A stretch of DNA of 64,000 nucleotides from Rhodotorula mucilaginosa (lineage: Eukaryota; Basidiomycota; Microbotryomycetes; Sporidiobolales; Sporidiobolaceae), in the NCBI GenBank assembly GCA_034406715.1, contig CP137866.1, forward strand, positions 1,054,001-1,118,000, in the 5' to 3' direction. The notes under the pieces were generated by a model. The model ran no database searches and was not told where the DNA came from. It saw only the letters and a program-made list of their open reading frames with translations. Positions 33,056-45,600 of the stretch are shown here, piece after piece (positions within the stretch are counted from its first letter, which is position 1; every line of letters begins with the position of its first letter). A program made the translations under genes and the position numbers.

Positions 33056-34660
33056 ATGGTAATGAGGAGAACTGGCTCGCCCACCAAGTCCACCCCGCGT
33101 CGTCGCCGTCCAGCGAACGGTGGCTCAGCGACGTCATCGCCGTCTCCCCTCCGCCGAGTCGACAGCTGGCACACAGACAACGAAGACGACACGGCCGAGG
33201 CAGGCGAGCGCACTCGTGCGACCAAGGCAATCGCGCAGTCGAACAAGCACCGGATCCCGAGTCCTACTTTGCGCTCAACACGTCGGAATGCTTCAGACAC
33301 TCGACCAAGTGAGCACTCGCCTCCCTCAGGCTCTACGCGGACTGGGACTGATAGCACATCCTCACAGCTCTCCATGACTGGGCGCGACCGTTTCTGCAAG
33401 TCTCCCGACTTGCGCGAACCGTGTTGCGGCCGATTCTCTTGCCCCTCCTGCCCTACCTCGTCTGCGCCCTCGCGATCTGGATCGGAATCGCCACCCTCCG
33501 ATCCTATCTCACGAGCTACATTGCCGCTCTCCCGGCCACCCTCGCTGCGCCGCTCAGTCGGCTCCTCGCCAACGTGCCGAACCCGCGCATCCTCGTCCCG
33601 TCGTCGCGGCAGGTGTACAGCCTAATTGCTCTCCCTTCGACCTTGTTCGGAGGCTGGCGCGGCGGCAGTAGCAGCAAGTCGCCATCCTTTGAACTCCTGT
33701 CCGCCTCCGCCGCGCAGAGCGCCAACGAGCGAGCCCACCACGCCCTCGACGTGTTCGACAACCTCCTGCGGCTCTCATCGCCCGAAGGGTCCAACTCGCT
33801 CGCGCTCGAACCGGTCGCAATTTGGGAGCTCAGCGCCGCCGTCAAGTACTCGAGCGCGCTCGACGACCGAGACTTTTTGGCGGACCGGCTCGCCGAGCTT
33901 GGAGACTTGAGTCGGAACGTCAAAGACGACATCATCGGGCTCAACGCGCAGGGGATCAACGCCTTCAGCTTCATTCTGTGAGTCAAGGCTCGAATGTTCC
34001 ATGAGTAGAATGGGTATTCACACCTCGAGCGCGAAACACGACAGGAACGACTTTGCGCGCCTCGAAACCCTGCTCTCGTCAGTCTCCACCACCAACAAGC
34101 GCGTCTCGCGCGACGACCGCGCCAACTTCGAACGCCTCCTCGAAATCCTCTTTGACCGCATCTCGGACTCTCTCGGCTCGCTCCTCACTTCGCTCGACAA
34201 GGCGATCCCGACCGCGACGCTCGCGTCCGATTCGGCCCACCGGATCTTCAAATCGTTCGAGCGCGAAAAGTCGGCCAAGACGAGCGAATGGGAAGACTTG
34301 CCGTGGCCTTCGCGGCTCCTCGATGCCGCCGGGTCGGGGAGCAAGAAAGCGCGCCTTCTCCGGAAGGACCTCGAACTGACAGAGGCGAGTGCTTTCGCCG
34401 TTCGCAACGTCTGGAAGGGCCTCGACCGGACTCGAGACGCGCTCAAGAGTTACCAGTCCAACGTCGGTTTCTACAAAGCCGGCCTCGTCGGGTCCCACCT
34501 GGCGGCGCACGGTCTCTCGCTCGAGAACGAAGTCGAGGGGCTCAAGGGAGTCATGGCCGAGATGCGAGCCGCTCTCGACCAAGCGAAGCAGCTCGGCGGC
34601 GCCTCTGGCGGACGACCTCGAACGCAAGCGCTGCCATCTCCTCCGGCGGCGAACGTGTGA
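33056..34660 (+). CDS. Unnamed membrane protein with coiled-coil regions
   Basis: I do not recognise the family. Exon 1 (33056-33308) is basic and Ser/Arg/Thr-rich (MVMRRTGSPTKSTPRRRRP) and splices in frame to LHDWARPFLQVSRLARTVLR. A strong hydrophobic stretch follows (ILLPLLPYLVCALAIWIGIA). The remainder is mainly helical and soluble-looking: ALDVFDNLLRLSSPEG, DRDFLADRLAELGDLSRNVK, DDIIGLNAQGINAFSFIL. After an intron come NFERLLEILFDRISDSLGSL and VEGLKGVMAEMRAALDQAKQ. The last exon ends PSPPAANV at 34660. A single-anchor organelle or nuclear-envelope protein is possible, but this is inference. Confidence 0.65.
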
Positions 34661-34805
34661 TTATCCTCTGAGCGTTCAGTGGAACCACTTGGAGCAGATT
34701 TGGAACGAACCACTGTTGATACATTTTCACGCGGGCTGCGGAGACCGGAACGGCTATAATAAGGTACAACGGCGACTACGTGCGTGCGTGAACTGCCCTC
34801 TTTCT

Positions 34806-37800
34806 TTAGTCCTCCTCCATACCATCCGCACCGTCCGAGTCGTCATCGTCGTCGTCGTCCGACTCGGCCGCCTCGGCAATCTTGAGACCCTCGAGACCCT
34901 CGGTGAACTCTTGGTCGCAACCGGTGTAGGTGGTGCAGATCAAGAGCAGGACGAGGTCGTGCTGGCCCTTGGGGAGCGTCATCTCGAGCTTGGTCGAGAG
35001 TCGCCGCTGCACAGTGACCTTCTTGACTGCGTGCAGTTGCTTGGTCGAGCGCTCGCCCACGACAAGGTCTTTACATGGGGGCAACAGGAGTCATGGTCAA
35101 CAAGTGGGAAGACGGTATCGGAGGGAACACGTGAAAGAGCACTCACAGTACTGCTCGGTCAGGTTCTTTTGCGGGAAGAACGGTGCGACGACCGTGATGT
35201 CGACCTCCTCGTCCTCGTCCACCTCGCGCTCGAGCTGCACATTGACAACGATCGGCTCGCCGGCGGAGAGGTCGTCCTTGTCCTCGATCTCGTACGTGAC
35301 CTCGATCGCCGGGATGTGGTTCGCAAAGTTGGCGAGCGCCTTGAGGCTCCGGTTGTCCATCTGCAACAGCTTGTCGCGGTCCGTGTCTTCGAGCTCGAGG
35401 AGGTCGTAGACGGATTCGACGCCGGCGGCCTGGCACTTCTTGATGAGCTCGGGCGTGAAGCCGGGCAGCTGTCGGAGCGGCGAGTCGGAGTCCCACACCG
35501 CCTGCACGCACATCTGGCTCAACTCCATCGCGCCGATCGCGTTCAGGTGACCGTTCGACGACATGCAGTCGACGCAGGCGGCGAGGAGGTTCAGGACCTT
35601 GCCGAGGATGAGCGCCTGGTCGGCAGCGAGATCGGCGGGCAGCGACAGGCGCGAGAAGTGCGCCTGCAGGAGGACGTTGACCTTGAAATGCGGCGATTCG
35701 TAGTCGACGTTGGCGAGCTTGACCGGCACGCGGTCGTACACCTTCCGGAGGAGCTGGTCCTCGTGATGCCGGATCGGGATGCTCTCGAATTCGGCGGCCG
35801 ACGAAACAATCTCGAGGAGACCGCGGAGCTTGGTCTTTTCCGTCAGCGACATCGAGAAGATGTCGATCGTGACATAGTTGATGTTGTAGTACGCCGCGAT
35901 CATGCCGAGGTTGAGCGCCGAGACGTCCATCTCGTCCTCGACCGTGATCGCCTTCGAGTTTTGCAAGTCGGCGAGAGTCGACTCGACCAGCTCGGACAGG
36001 TGGTCGCTCAGATGCCGGTGCGTCGTACCTTGCATGTTGTAGTAGTTCGGGTTCGCGACGAGTCGTCGGTACATCCAAGTCCAGGTCAACCAGTCGACAG
36101 CGTCCCTGGAGGAGAGCAAGCGGCGTCAGCGAAAGAGTGCGCCGCCAAAAGGTTCCCGCTGCGGGAAAAACACGCACTGCTTGTTCTCGATCGTCTTGGT
36201 GACGATCTCGGCGTTGAAGTGGTCGTGCAGCGACAGGTGCAGATGCGATTCGATCGGCAAGCCCTCGTTGAGGAACTTCTTGAAGAACTCTTTCCGAACC
36301 TGTTGCAGCCCGAGGCGAGTCAGCACTGCGCAGTTCGAGAATAGCTTCGAACGTAAGTGCTTACCTGCTGGCACATGAGGACGCAGCGAGACGAGGTGTC
36401 GTGCGTCGGACGGCAAGCCCGGCCCATCATCTGGAGAACGTCGGTGAAGGGGTAGTCGACGTAGCGGTGCTCCTTGCCCTCGAACTGCTGAACGCCCATG
36501 ATGATGACCATGTACGCAGTCAACGGCATGCTCCATGCCGTGTCCTTTGAAGCGACGACGACCTGGATCGCGCCCGACTGGAAGAGCGTCTCGACGATGC
36601 GCTTGTCCTGCTTCGCGAGAGCCTCATGGTAGAAGCCGACGCCGTGCTCGAGCGTCGCTCGCAGACCGGCATCCTGGACGTGCTCGAGATGCGGCGCCAG
36701 CTCGGAAGGCTCGATGTTGAGGAATCGAGACTCTTCCTGGTCGGCGAGGCAGTACGTCAAGATGTCGTCGGCGGTCGCGCGGCATTGTTTCCGTGACGGC
36801 ACGAAGCAGATGACTGGTCGGTCGGACGCGTACTCGGTGATGGCGAGGTAGGCCGGCTTGGCCATCTGGATCATGAGCGAGGGGAAGTGAGGAACGTTGA
36901 ACGACTGGATGTGGACCTCCATCGGGAGAGGACGAGCGCCCGGGCCAAAGTTGAAGATGGTCTGCGCCGAGCAACCCATCCACTCGCCGAGGTCGCGAGC
37001 GTTGGCGAGAGAGACGCCGAACGCGACGATTCGCGTCGGGTTTTCAGTCTGCGCGGCGATGTACCGAGTTCGCGAAATGATGACCTCGTACGTGGGGCCA
37101 ATCTCGCCGCCAATGAGCTGGATCTCGTCGGCGATGACGAGGCCAACGTTCTGGACGTTCTTGCGCTGCTTCCATCGGCGCGACAGCATGTCCCACTGAC
37201 TCGGCGTGCACACAATGAGGTCGCCCTTCTCGAGTAGCCGCAGGTCCGAACTGGAATCGCCCGTCAGAGCGACGACCTCCTTGCCGCCCTGGACCTTGCC
37301 AAACTTGGCCTTCCATTCGGCCACGCGAGCGTCGACGACGTCCTGGAACGGCTCGATGCAGACCGCGCGCTTCGGCTCCGGCTGCGACCACAGTCGCAGG
37401 AGAGCAAACTCGGCGCAGATGGTCTTGCCGGAGCCGGTCGGAGCGCCGACAAAGACGTTCTCGTTCGTCGTGTACAGCGCTTGGAAGACCTGGGTCTGGA
37501 TCTTGTTGAACGAGTCGATCTCGTCGGAGTAGAGGGCCTCGAACTCGCGGTTGTGGAGCGCCGAGACCGGCAGCGGCTGCAGGTCGAGGAGGGTAGTAGG
37601 AGGCGGGAACTTCTCCGGAAGGATCAGGTGCTTGAAGGACAGCGGAAGGCGGGTTTCGGCGTGCATCCATCGGTCCGACACGACCGAGATGAAGTAGTTG
37701 GGCGGAAGCGGGTCGAGCATCGGGACGGTGAAGGTCACGTAGTGGTCCTGCTCGGCGTATCGCTGTCGCAGGACAAACTGGTCGTGGAAGAGGATCATCT

Positions 37801-40800
37801 CGCCGTCGACGTCCTCGACGAGGATCCAGAAAGTCTCGGCGCCACCGTGGACCTTCTCGTCCCACTGGAAGTCCGGCGTGACGGTGAGCTCGATCCGGAG
37901 CAAAGAGCGAGTGATCGGCTGGACGTGGGCTTGCAGTTCAACTGGTGGGCGTGATGGTCAGTATCGTAGGCTAGTTCGAGGTGAAACTGATAAGCCGAAC
38001 TCACGCTTCGGGAATTGGTGAACGAGTCGGTGAACCAACCGTCCTGCCTTCGGCTCACCAATGAGCTCACCGAGCTCTGTAAGGTGAGACAATCAAGCGA
38101 GTCAGTCGATGATGGCAGGTCTAGTGGGAGGCGTCAAGGCAACTCACCCGCCGGCTCGAGGTCAAAGTATCGGTACCACGGGAACTCTTTCCGCTCTGCC
38201 CGCCGGATGACGTCGAGCGGCACGCCCTTGAACTGCCGCAAGGGAGTCATAGTCGTCCACATCCGCTTCTCGACCATCTGGCAGAACGCGAGCGCCTTGT
38301 GCGTGAGAGCAGCCCAGCCGCGCTTCAAGCAGATCTCGAACATGGCGCGCAGGATACGCCCGGCCGACTGGGTCACGTAGACCATGTCGGAGACGAGCGC
38401 GAAACCGTCGAGCTTGAGCTGCGAGATGTATGCCTGCAGGAGGACGTTGATCTTGGCGGACGGGTCGTCGACCGATTCCTTGACAGGGATCGGCACTCGC
38501 TCGAGAAGCTTGGCCAACTCGAGCCTAAATCCAGATCGCGGAATGTCAGTAACGAATTCCGTGCTGAAGGTGTAAAGCAGACGAGGGACGCACTTCTCCT
38601 CTGCGCGGACCGGCACATTCTTGAACTCCTCCGAGAGCGAGAAGATGCGGAAGAGCTCGATGTAACCCGTCGCAGACTTGAGGTGCTGGTTGTAGACGCC
38701 CATCGAAGTGTGCGAGACGTAGAAGCCAGAGGCGATGCGGCCCAGCTCGTTCGTGTCTGCGCAGAGTGAACCGTTTAGTACGCCAGACGAAGGCCTGAAG
38801 AGCGCTCAGTCGTCACTCACGGAAAACGCCCGTCTTGCGGTCGTAGCGGATGAGGCCCGACTTTTCGAGCAGGACGGCGGCGGTGTGGACGATGTCGGAC
38901 CGCTTCTGCTCGAGCAGGGGGTCGTCTTCGGCGTAGTTCGGGTCCACCGAGTACAGCGACGGGCTGCCGAGCATCCGGACGTAGAGGTAGGTGTAGCCGA
39001 GCCTGAGAAAGCGGACGAGAGGAGTCAGGATTCGCTCGTCCCCTGTGAGAAAAACAGGTGGGGAAAACTCACCACTGGACCGCCTCGTCGCGATTCCGCA
39101 CGGTGCCGAGGACGATCTCGGCGTTGAGGTTGTCGGCGAGCTTGGAGATGTACTGCGACTCGATCGGGAGCTGCTGATTCATCATCGACAGGTAGTACTG
39201 CAGTTCCGAGTGGTTCGTGATGATGATGCCCTCGCCGTACGTGTCGTACTGGGGCCGACCGGCTCGACCGAGCATCTGCAGGACGTCCTGACTCGAGAGT
39301 TCGACCCAGCGACCCTTCTCCGGGTTGTAGATCTGGGTACCCTTGATGATGACGACGTGCGCGGGCAAGTTGACACCCCAAGCGAGGGTCGCGGTCGAGA
39401 CGAGCACCTGGATGCGGCCGTCGCCGAACAGGTCTTCGACGAGGGTGCGGTCGACGCGGTTCATTCCGGCGTGGTGGATACCGAACCCGAACGGCAAGAG
39501 GTCCTTCAGGTTCGGGTCGCTGACCGACTCGGCTTCCGAAGTGAGGATCTCGCGCGTGGCGGGGTCGGCGCGGAGGAACTGCGTGATCGTCTCGTTCTCG
39601 ACGGCGGCGTCGCGGAGGAACTTGGCCGTCTTGGCCGTCTCCTTGCGCGAGTGGACAAAGATGATGATCTGGTCCTTGCCGGCGTGTTCGAGGACTTTTT
39701 CGTAACAGATCTCGTTCGTGACTTGGAGGCGCTTGATCGCCTTCTTCTCGGTGACGCCGATGAACTCTTGCTTGAGCGGGCAAGGGCGGTACGACGAGTC
39801 AAAGTAGAAGAGACCCTTTTCGACGTCGACCTTGAGGAACCGGGCCACGTCCTTGTAGTTGGGCAGGGTCGCCGAGAGACCGACGAGGCGGACATAGTTG
39901 TGCGTCTGCTCCATGCGGCGGATCGTCCGTGCCACGATCGACTCGAGGACCGGACCACGCTCGTCGTGCAGCAAGTGGATCTCGTCGATGATGATCAGCG
40001 AGACGAGGTTCGTGTAACTCGTGTCGGTCGATTTGCGCGTGATGACGTCCCACTTTTCCGGCGTCGTGACAATGATCTGGGTCTCGGCGATCTGCTGCTT
40101 CGTCAACTGGCGGTCGCCCGTGAGTTCATTGACGGTGACGCCGAACGGCTTCAGGCGCTGGTTGAAGTTGCCGACCATCTCTTGCACGAGGGCCTTCATC
40201 GGCGCGATGTAGACAATCTTGAACGACGCAAAGTCAAACTCGCCCGTCCGGTCGTCGCGGTGCTTGGCGAGCTCGTTCAAGATCGTCAGCATGGCGACGT
40301 TGGTCTTGCCCGCACCGGTCGGGGCGCAGAGCAACAGCGGCTCGTCAGTCCCGAACGCGACGGGGTACAGTCGGCTCTGGACTCGGTTCAGGGTCGGGTT
40401 CCCCTTGAAGGCGTCCTGCGCCCACTCGGGCAAGTCGGTCACGGGGACGAGTTCGCCCTCCTTGAGCGGGGCCGGTTTCGGCGCCGGGACGTGCACCTCC
40501 TCGTAACCCTTCTTGGACCGCTTGAACGACCCCTCGGGGAGTTTGCACTTCTTGTTCGACATGAGTCGGCCGCCCTGCGCGAACGCCATCGCTTCGAGGT
40601 CGAGCGTCTTGCGAGGAGGCGGAGCGGCCTCGCCCGGCTTGAGGGTGCCCTTGGCGGGGCCGGCCGGCTTGATGATGGTGTCGACGTCCATGTTGTCATC
40701 GCGCGCCGCCGCCGTGGCGGCGTCTCCGCCTCGGAGCTCTTTCAAGATCCACCCGACGCCCTTTTCGCGCATCGCGACCTCGACGTCGACTTTTTCGTCG

Positions 40801-42118
40801 TCCGAACTCCTCGCCAACTTGGTGCACCAGACAATCTTGTCCCGGTTCGTGATCAAGGTCGAGACGAGTTCAAACTTGTCGTACTCGGTCAAGTCCATCA
40901 AGCTGTTTTCGACGTCGCGCATGTTGCCTTCGGACGAGAGGAGCGCCATCGCTTGTTCGGTCTTTTGCGCCGCCTCGAGCGGGTCCGGGTACGAAGCGGC
41001 AAAGAGCCGCTGCAGCCAGAAGCCGTCGATCTCGCGCGCGGGGACTTGGCCGTCCTTGTTGCCGCCGCCGCCGCCGTTCTGACGCTTCTTGGACCCTTCG
41101 CCGCCGACGACGACCGTCTCGTCGTCTTCGATGTCGACGCCCGTGACCATCTCGTCGTCGTCGACGCCGCCGCCGCCGGTTCCAGTCGGACCCTCGACGC
41201 GCTCGTCTTCGTCGTCCGAGTCGGACTCTTCATCGCGGACTTCGAACCCTTCGTCGGAACCGTTCTCGTCATCTTCGTCCTCGTCGTCAAACACGACCGC
41301 GACTCCGACGTCGTCGTCAATCTTGCCCTCGGCCGCGCCGTCGTCGTCGCCGTCCTCGTCGGCGCCTTTGCCCTTCTCTTCCTCGTCGCCATAGTCGGTG
41401 ATGCGTTTCCCGAGGGCCGTCAGCTCGGCAAACTTGTCGTTCGAGATCGGAGCCGACAGGAGCGACTCGACCTCGCGCTTCTTGTCGAGGTCCTTGAGCT
41501 GGTCGTCTTTGAGGTACGACAGGATCATGTCGGCGGCCGAGCGGACCATGGCCGGAGGCGTGTCGCCGAGCAACGAGTGCACCGAGGCGAGGATCAACTC
41601 GTACACGGCGCGCGTCTCGGACGTGCGCGGTCGGTAGTCGAGCCCCTCGACTGTTACAAGAGAGTCCAAGTGTCAGTCTTGTTTGCGCTCACCAGGAACT
41701 GACGGCAGCTCAGCTCGCTCACGGTCTTGGGTGGCCTCGAGGACGTCGCCGTAGCGGACGCCACCGGCGACGGTACTCCGGCTCTTCTTGGACGTGGTCG
41801 CTGCGCCTTCGAGTTCCCTGCGTTCCCTGCGCTGGCGGTCCTTTTCGGCCTTTTTGCGCTTCTCGTCGACGTTGAGCTCCTCGCGGTAGGCGCGGGCGCC
41901 CATCTCTTTCGGGTTGATGCGGCCGACGAGCGACTCTGCCTCGCCCGTCGGTTCGTCGACGTTGCGGCGTGAGCGATCAGCCGTCGTGACCAGCGATGCC
42001 TGTGGGTGCGTGGCGCCCGTCCTCGTTAGCTCGCCGATGGGTGAGAGTGGAGTGGAGGGAGGCAGCTCACCATCGCATGGTACTGGAACTGATCGTACGC
42101 TCCCGGTTTAGGCGGCAT
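34806..42118 (-). CDS. BRR2: U5 snRNP RNA helicase Brr2
   Basis: This Ski2-like helicase unwinds U4/U6 during spliceosome activation. The start at 42118 ([16 protein letters not shown]) opens a short exon. The next exon (from 41999) includes [20 protein letters not shown]. An acidic N-terminal region follows. Cassette 1 has [19 protein letters not shown] (about 40340) and [20 protein letters not shown]. It continues with [34 protein letters not shown] and [18 protein letters not shown]. Cassette 2 has [20 protein letters not shown] (about 37440), [19 protein letters not shown] and [17 protein letters not shown]. Sec63/FN3 units follow each cassette; the C-terminus is acidic and ends GADGMEED. 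Roughly 2,150 residues in about ten exons, the usual Brr2 length. Cassette 1 looks catalytic. Cassette 2 has Q for H in DEIH. Confidence 0.93.
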
Positions 42119-42607
42119 GTTGACGTAGCCTTGTCCTGTGCTATACGGTTCCTGCTTCTCGGTCCAGCTGTGGCGTAGTGCAGTAGTCGGGAGAGAGAGA
42201 GGTTGCGAGGTGACTTGGGGGAGGCGAGCGAGTGCGACGCAGGACCAGCGCGGCGGGTCGCGGGGCAAGAAGAGTCTGGGACTTCGCTTCCTGGCGTGAC
42301 TGTCTGCTCGGCACACGCAGTCCCGCGTGGCTGTGAGTGAGAGAGGACGCAAGAGAGCGCCGCTGCCTCGCCTCGCCTCTCGTCGCCGACAACCGGAGCG
42401 CAATCTCTCGCTCGCAACTGTCTCTGTGCGTGGTCTGGAGCGAGCACTCTGCTGCAGCCAGTCCGAGCAACCACCCGCTCGCTGCAGAAGCGCGCCCGAC
42501 TGCAGGTGAACCCACGCTCTCTCCCCCCTCCCCCCCTTCGCTTGCCCTGTGGTGACCCCGCTCACCCTCGCCCCTGTATAGCAGACCGGGACTCGGCCGG
42601 GGTGCAG
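42119..42607. promoter_or_regulatory. Divergent promoter region, BRR2 and SET3-like gene
   Basis: A 490-base pyrimidine- and purine-tract-rich spacer separates the two divergent starts. A GTG-led frame from 42506 continues into the SET gene, but it overlaps a likely donor (CAGGTGAAC). I take the ATG at 42608 as start. Confidence 0.5.
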
Positions 42608-45600
42608 ATGCCATCGGCTCTAGATCTCCTGTCGGCGGCCGCTCTCCTCGACCAGCCGACCCACGACTCGATCGTCGCAGCCGCCTCCGCCTCTGCCTCG
42701 CCCGCCGTCAACAACGACACGCCTGCGATCCCTCCAGGAGCAGGACTGTTCGCGCACGCACAAGAGCAGCCGCATCATCATGTCCCGGCAAGCGTCGTCG
42801 CAGCAGCAGCAGCAGCAGCCCAGGCGCACCAACTCGGCGATATCGCTAGAGCAGTCATCAACTCGGGGGCCGTCGCCAACCAGGGCCAGGGAAGGCAACG
42901 CGTACCGAGTAGCAGCGGTTCAACCGGCTTGTTTGCTCAAGTCTTGCCGCCCCCGCCTGGGCCGCAGCCCGTGGTCAGCCTCCCGCCGTTGCCGTCGCCT
43001 CCCGTCGGTCTTAGCCCCCAGCAGCAGCAGACGCATTCTCACGGAACTCGGAGACAAGCGCGCGAGCAACAACAGCAGCAGCAGCAGCAGCAGCAGCAAC
43101 GGCGTCTCCACTTCTACACTGCAGCAGACGGGACGGCGCAACTCGCCGGCCCTGCGCCCCCCGCAGCAGCAGCAGTGACCGGCCTCCCTCCGCTGCCGGC
43201 GCTCCCGCTCCCTTCGACTCTGCCACCCTTGCCGTCACTTCCACGATCGACCGCTTCCATCTCACCCTTGCCGACCTACGGAGGAGTCGTTCCTGCCCAA
43301 CCACAACAACCCCCGCAGCCGCAACCGCAACCGCAACCGCAACCGCCGGCACGGAAACCTCCCCCTCCGCCGTACGCCGTCCCACCCGAATCGGGCCTGA
43401 TCCGCTGCGTCTGCCCCTACACGGTCGACGACGGGTTCACGATCCAATGCGACCTCTGCAACGTCTGGCAACACGCCGCCTGCGTCGGCATCCCCTCCCT
43501 CACCGACGTCCCCGACGAATACTGCTGCGAGCGGTGCGACCCCGTCGGCGCGCGAGAGCGAGGCGTCGATGGCAGGTTGGCCGAGGTGGGGATGAGAGTC
43601 AGGATGCGGGAGATGGAACGCGTGCAGGAACAGATCAAGAGGGCAGAGGCGTTGCAGGCGCTGCATCACAAGGATTGGCTCGAGCGCGAAGCTGCGGCGG
43701 CGGCCGCCGCCGCCGCGAGGGAGCAGGATGCAGCAGCAGGGGGACCTCAGCATCGGGCTACGGTGTCCGAAAAGGCGCGGTCGCACGCTTCTTCGGCGGC
43801 GGCGGCGGTTGACGACGATCCCGACTTTACCCTCCATGGATCGTCGACGACGCCGAGGTCGCGGCCTCGAGCGACCAAGCCAAGACGAAGTGGAGGTGGT
43901 GGGACGACGACGACGAGCGCCGTCGCAACTGCAGCTTCTGCCCTCGCGGGAGTGACGAGTTCGCCGCAGCAGCAAGCGGCGCCGACGACGACGACGACGA
44001 CGACGAAATCGAGTCGGGAGGAGCCGGCGGCGCCCCCTGCCTCGGCCGCGGAACCTTCTACAGTTACGACCATGAACGCCGAGCTTTCGGAACAAAAGCC
44101 TGAGGAGTCTGACGTTGAGATGACGGCGGCGGCGGCGGATTCGCTCCCCGAGCCGGGGGCCGATCAGCAGCCACACGTCGTCTCGACTTCAGCGGCGGCC
44201 GAGACCGTCCAGGCACCGGCACCTGCGCCCGTACCGGCTAGTGTCGTAGTCCCTCCGCCTGCGGCGCTCCCGACTTTACCACCCGCAGTCCCGACCAAGA
44301 CTCCCGTTCCGATCGGTCGCAAACGGCGAGTGGCGAAGCAACCCAAGAGTCGCGTGACTTCAACCGGAGGCGGCGGCGGAGGAGATGGCACTGACGATGG
44401 CGCCGCCGCCGTCGCGCTCGCACCACCGACGGAACCTTCCGACGGTGGCGCGCGTTTGTCGTCCTTGCGCGATCGGGACCGGGCTGCCAAGAACGCCTCG
44501 GCGTCGGCTTCGGCATACGACGACTCGGGACTGTCTTCATCCGAGGATGAGCGCACCGACTCGATGATGACGACGACGGCGGCGGCGGCGGCGACGACGT
44601 CCTCCTCTTCGCGCGGTGGCGATAGACAGGCTCGCAACGCTACGGTGGACGACGAGGACCGGTACGACTCGTGGCAGTACGAGTTTACGCCGATCGATTC
44701 GAACCTCTATCCGGACGTGGCCCTGCTCGATCACCTCGAGCACGTCTTGAGCAAGCCGCCCGTATCCCCGCTCGACGAGATCGATGGCGCCGAACGCCCA
44801 AATTGGCAGAGCTTGCGCGAGCGGCAAGATGCCACGCGGGGGATGGCGAGCGGGAGGACGAGTGCAAAACTCGTCGAGGCCGTGTATGACCTCCAACCCG
44901 CTTACGTCGAACTGCCGACGTTGCCGCCTCCCGCTCCGATCGTCGTCAAACCGTTGCCTCTCTCGGCGACCAATATCGCGCAACCACCCGTCCAGGCCGC
45001 GTACATCCCGACTCCTTATTCCGCCTCGCTGCACGCTTCGTCCGCCGCCGCGCAGGCCATGTGTCCGTATCCCCGACCCAAATCCTTTGCGCTGTTCGCG
45101 ACCGCCCCAATCGCGGCGGGATCGTACATCACCGACTTCAAGGGCGAGATCGTCGACCTCGCGCAGTACCGTTCCGACCCGATCAACCAGTATCCCCTTG
45201 TCGGGGCGCCGAAAGGTGCCGTGAGGGCGCTGCCGCATCCGTGGAGCCTCGTCGTCGATGCGCGCCGGTGGGGAAACGAGGCGAGGTTTGCTCGGAGCGG
45301 TTGCAAGCCGAACGCGATCCTGCGCGTGGTCAAAACCGACACCAATCCGCTCACGACGACAACAACTCTGGCCCAGGACCAGGCTCAGAGGCGACGAGGG
45401 AAGCCGAAGGGGCGATCGCGATCGACGACTCCCTTTCCAGGAGGAGGAGGAGGAGGAGGAGCCGGCGAAGGGAACTCCGGCCGCGGCGGCACAGCGCAGT
45501 GGTCCGCTCAGCGCCTCGAGCACCCCGTCGCCGGCACTTTCCACGTCGCCATCTTTGCCCTGACCGACATTCACAAGCGCGACGAGATCATCCTCCCTTG

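Noticed and set aside
39045-41702. 885-residue open frame on the plus strand
   Set aside because: It is the antisense shadow of the BRR2 exon. The minus strand has clear helicase motifs; GC-rich third positions keep the opposite frame open.
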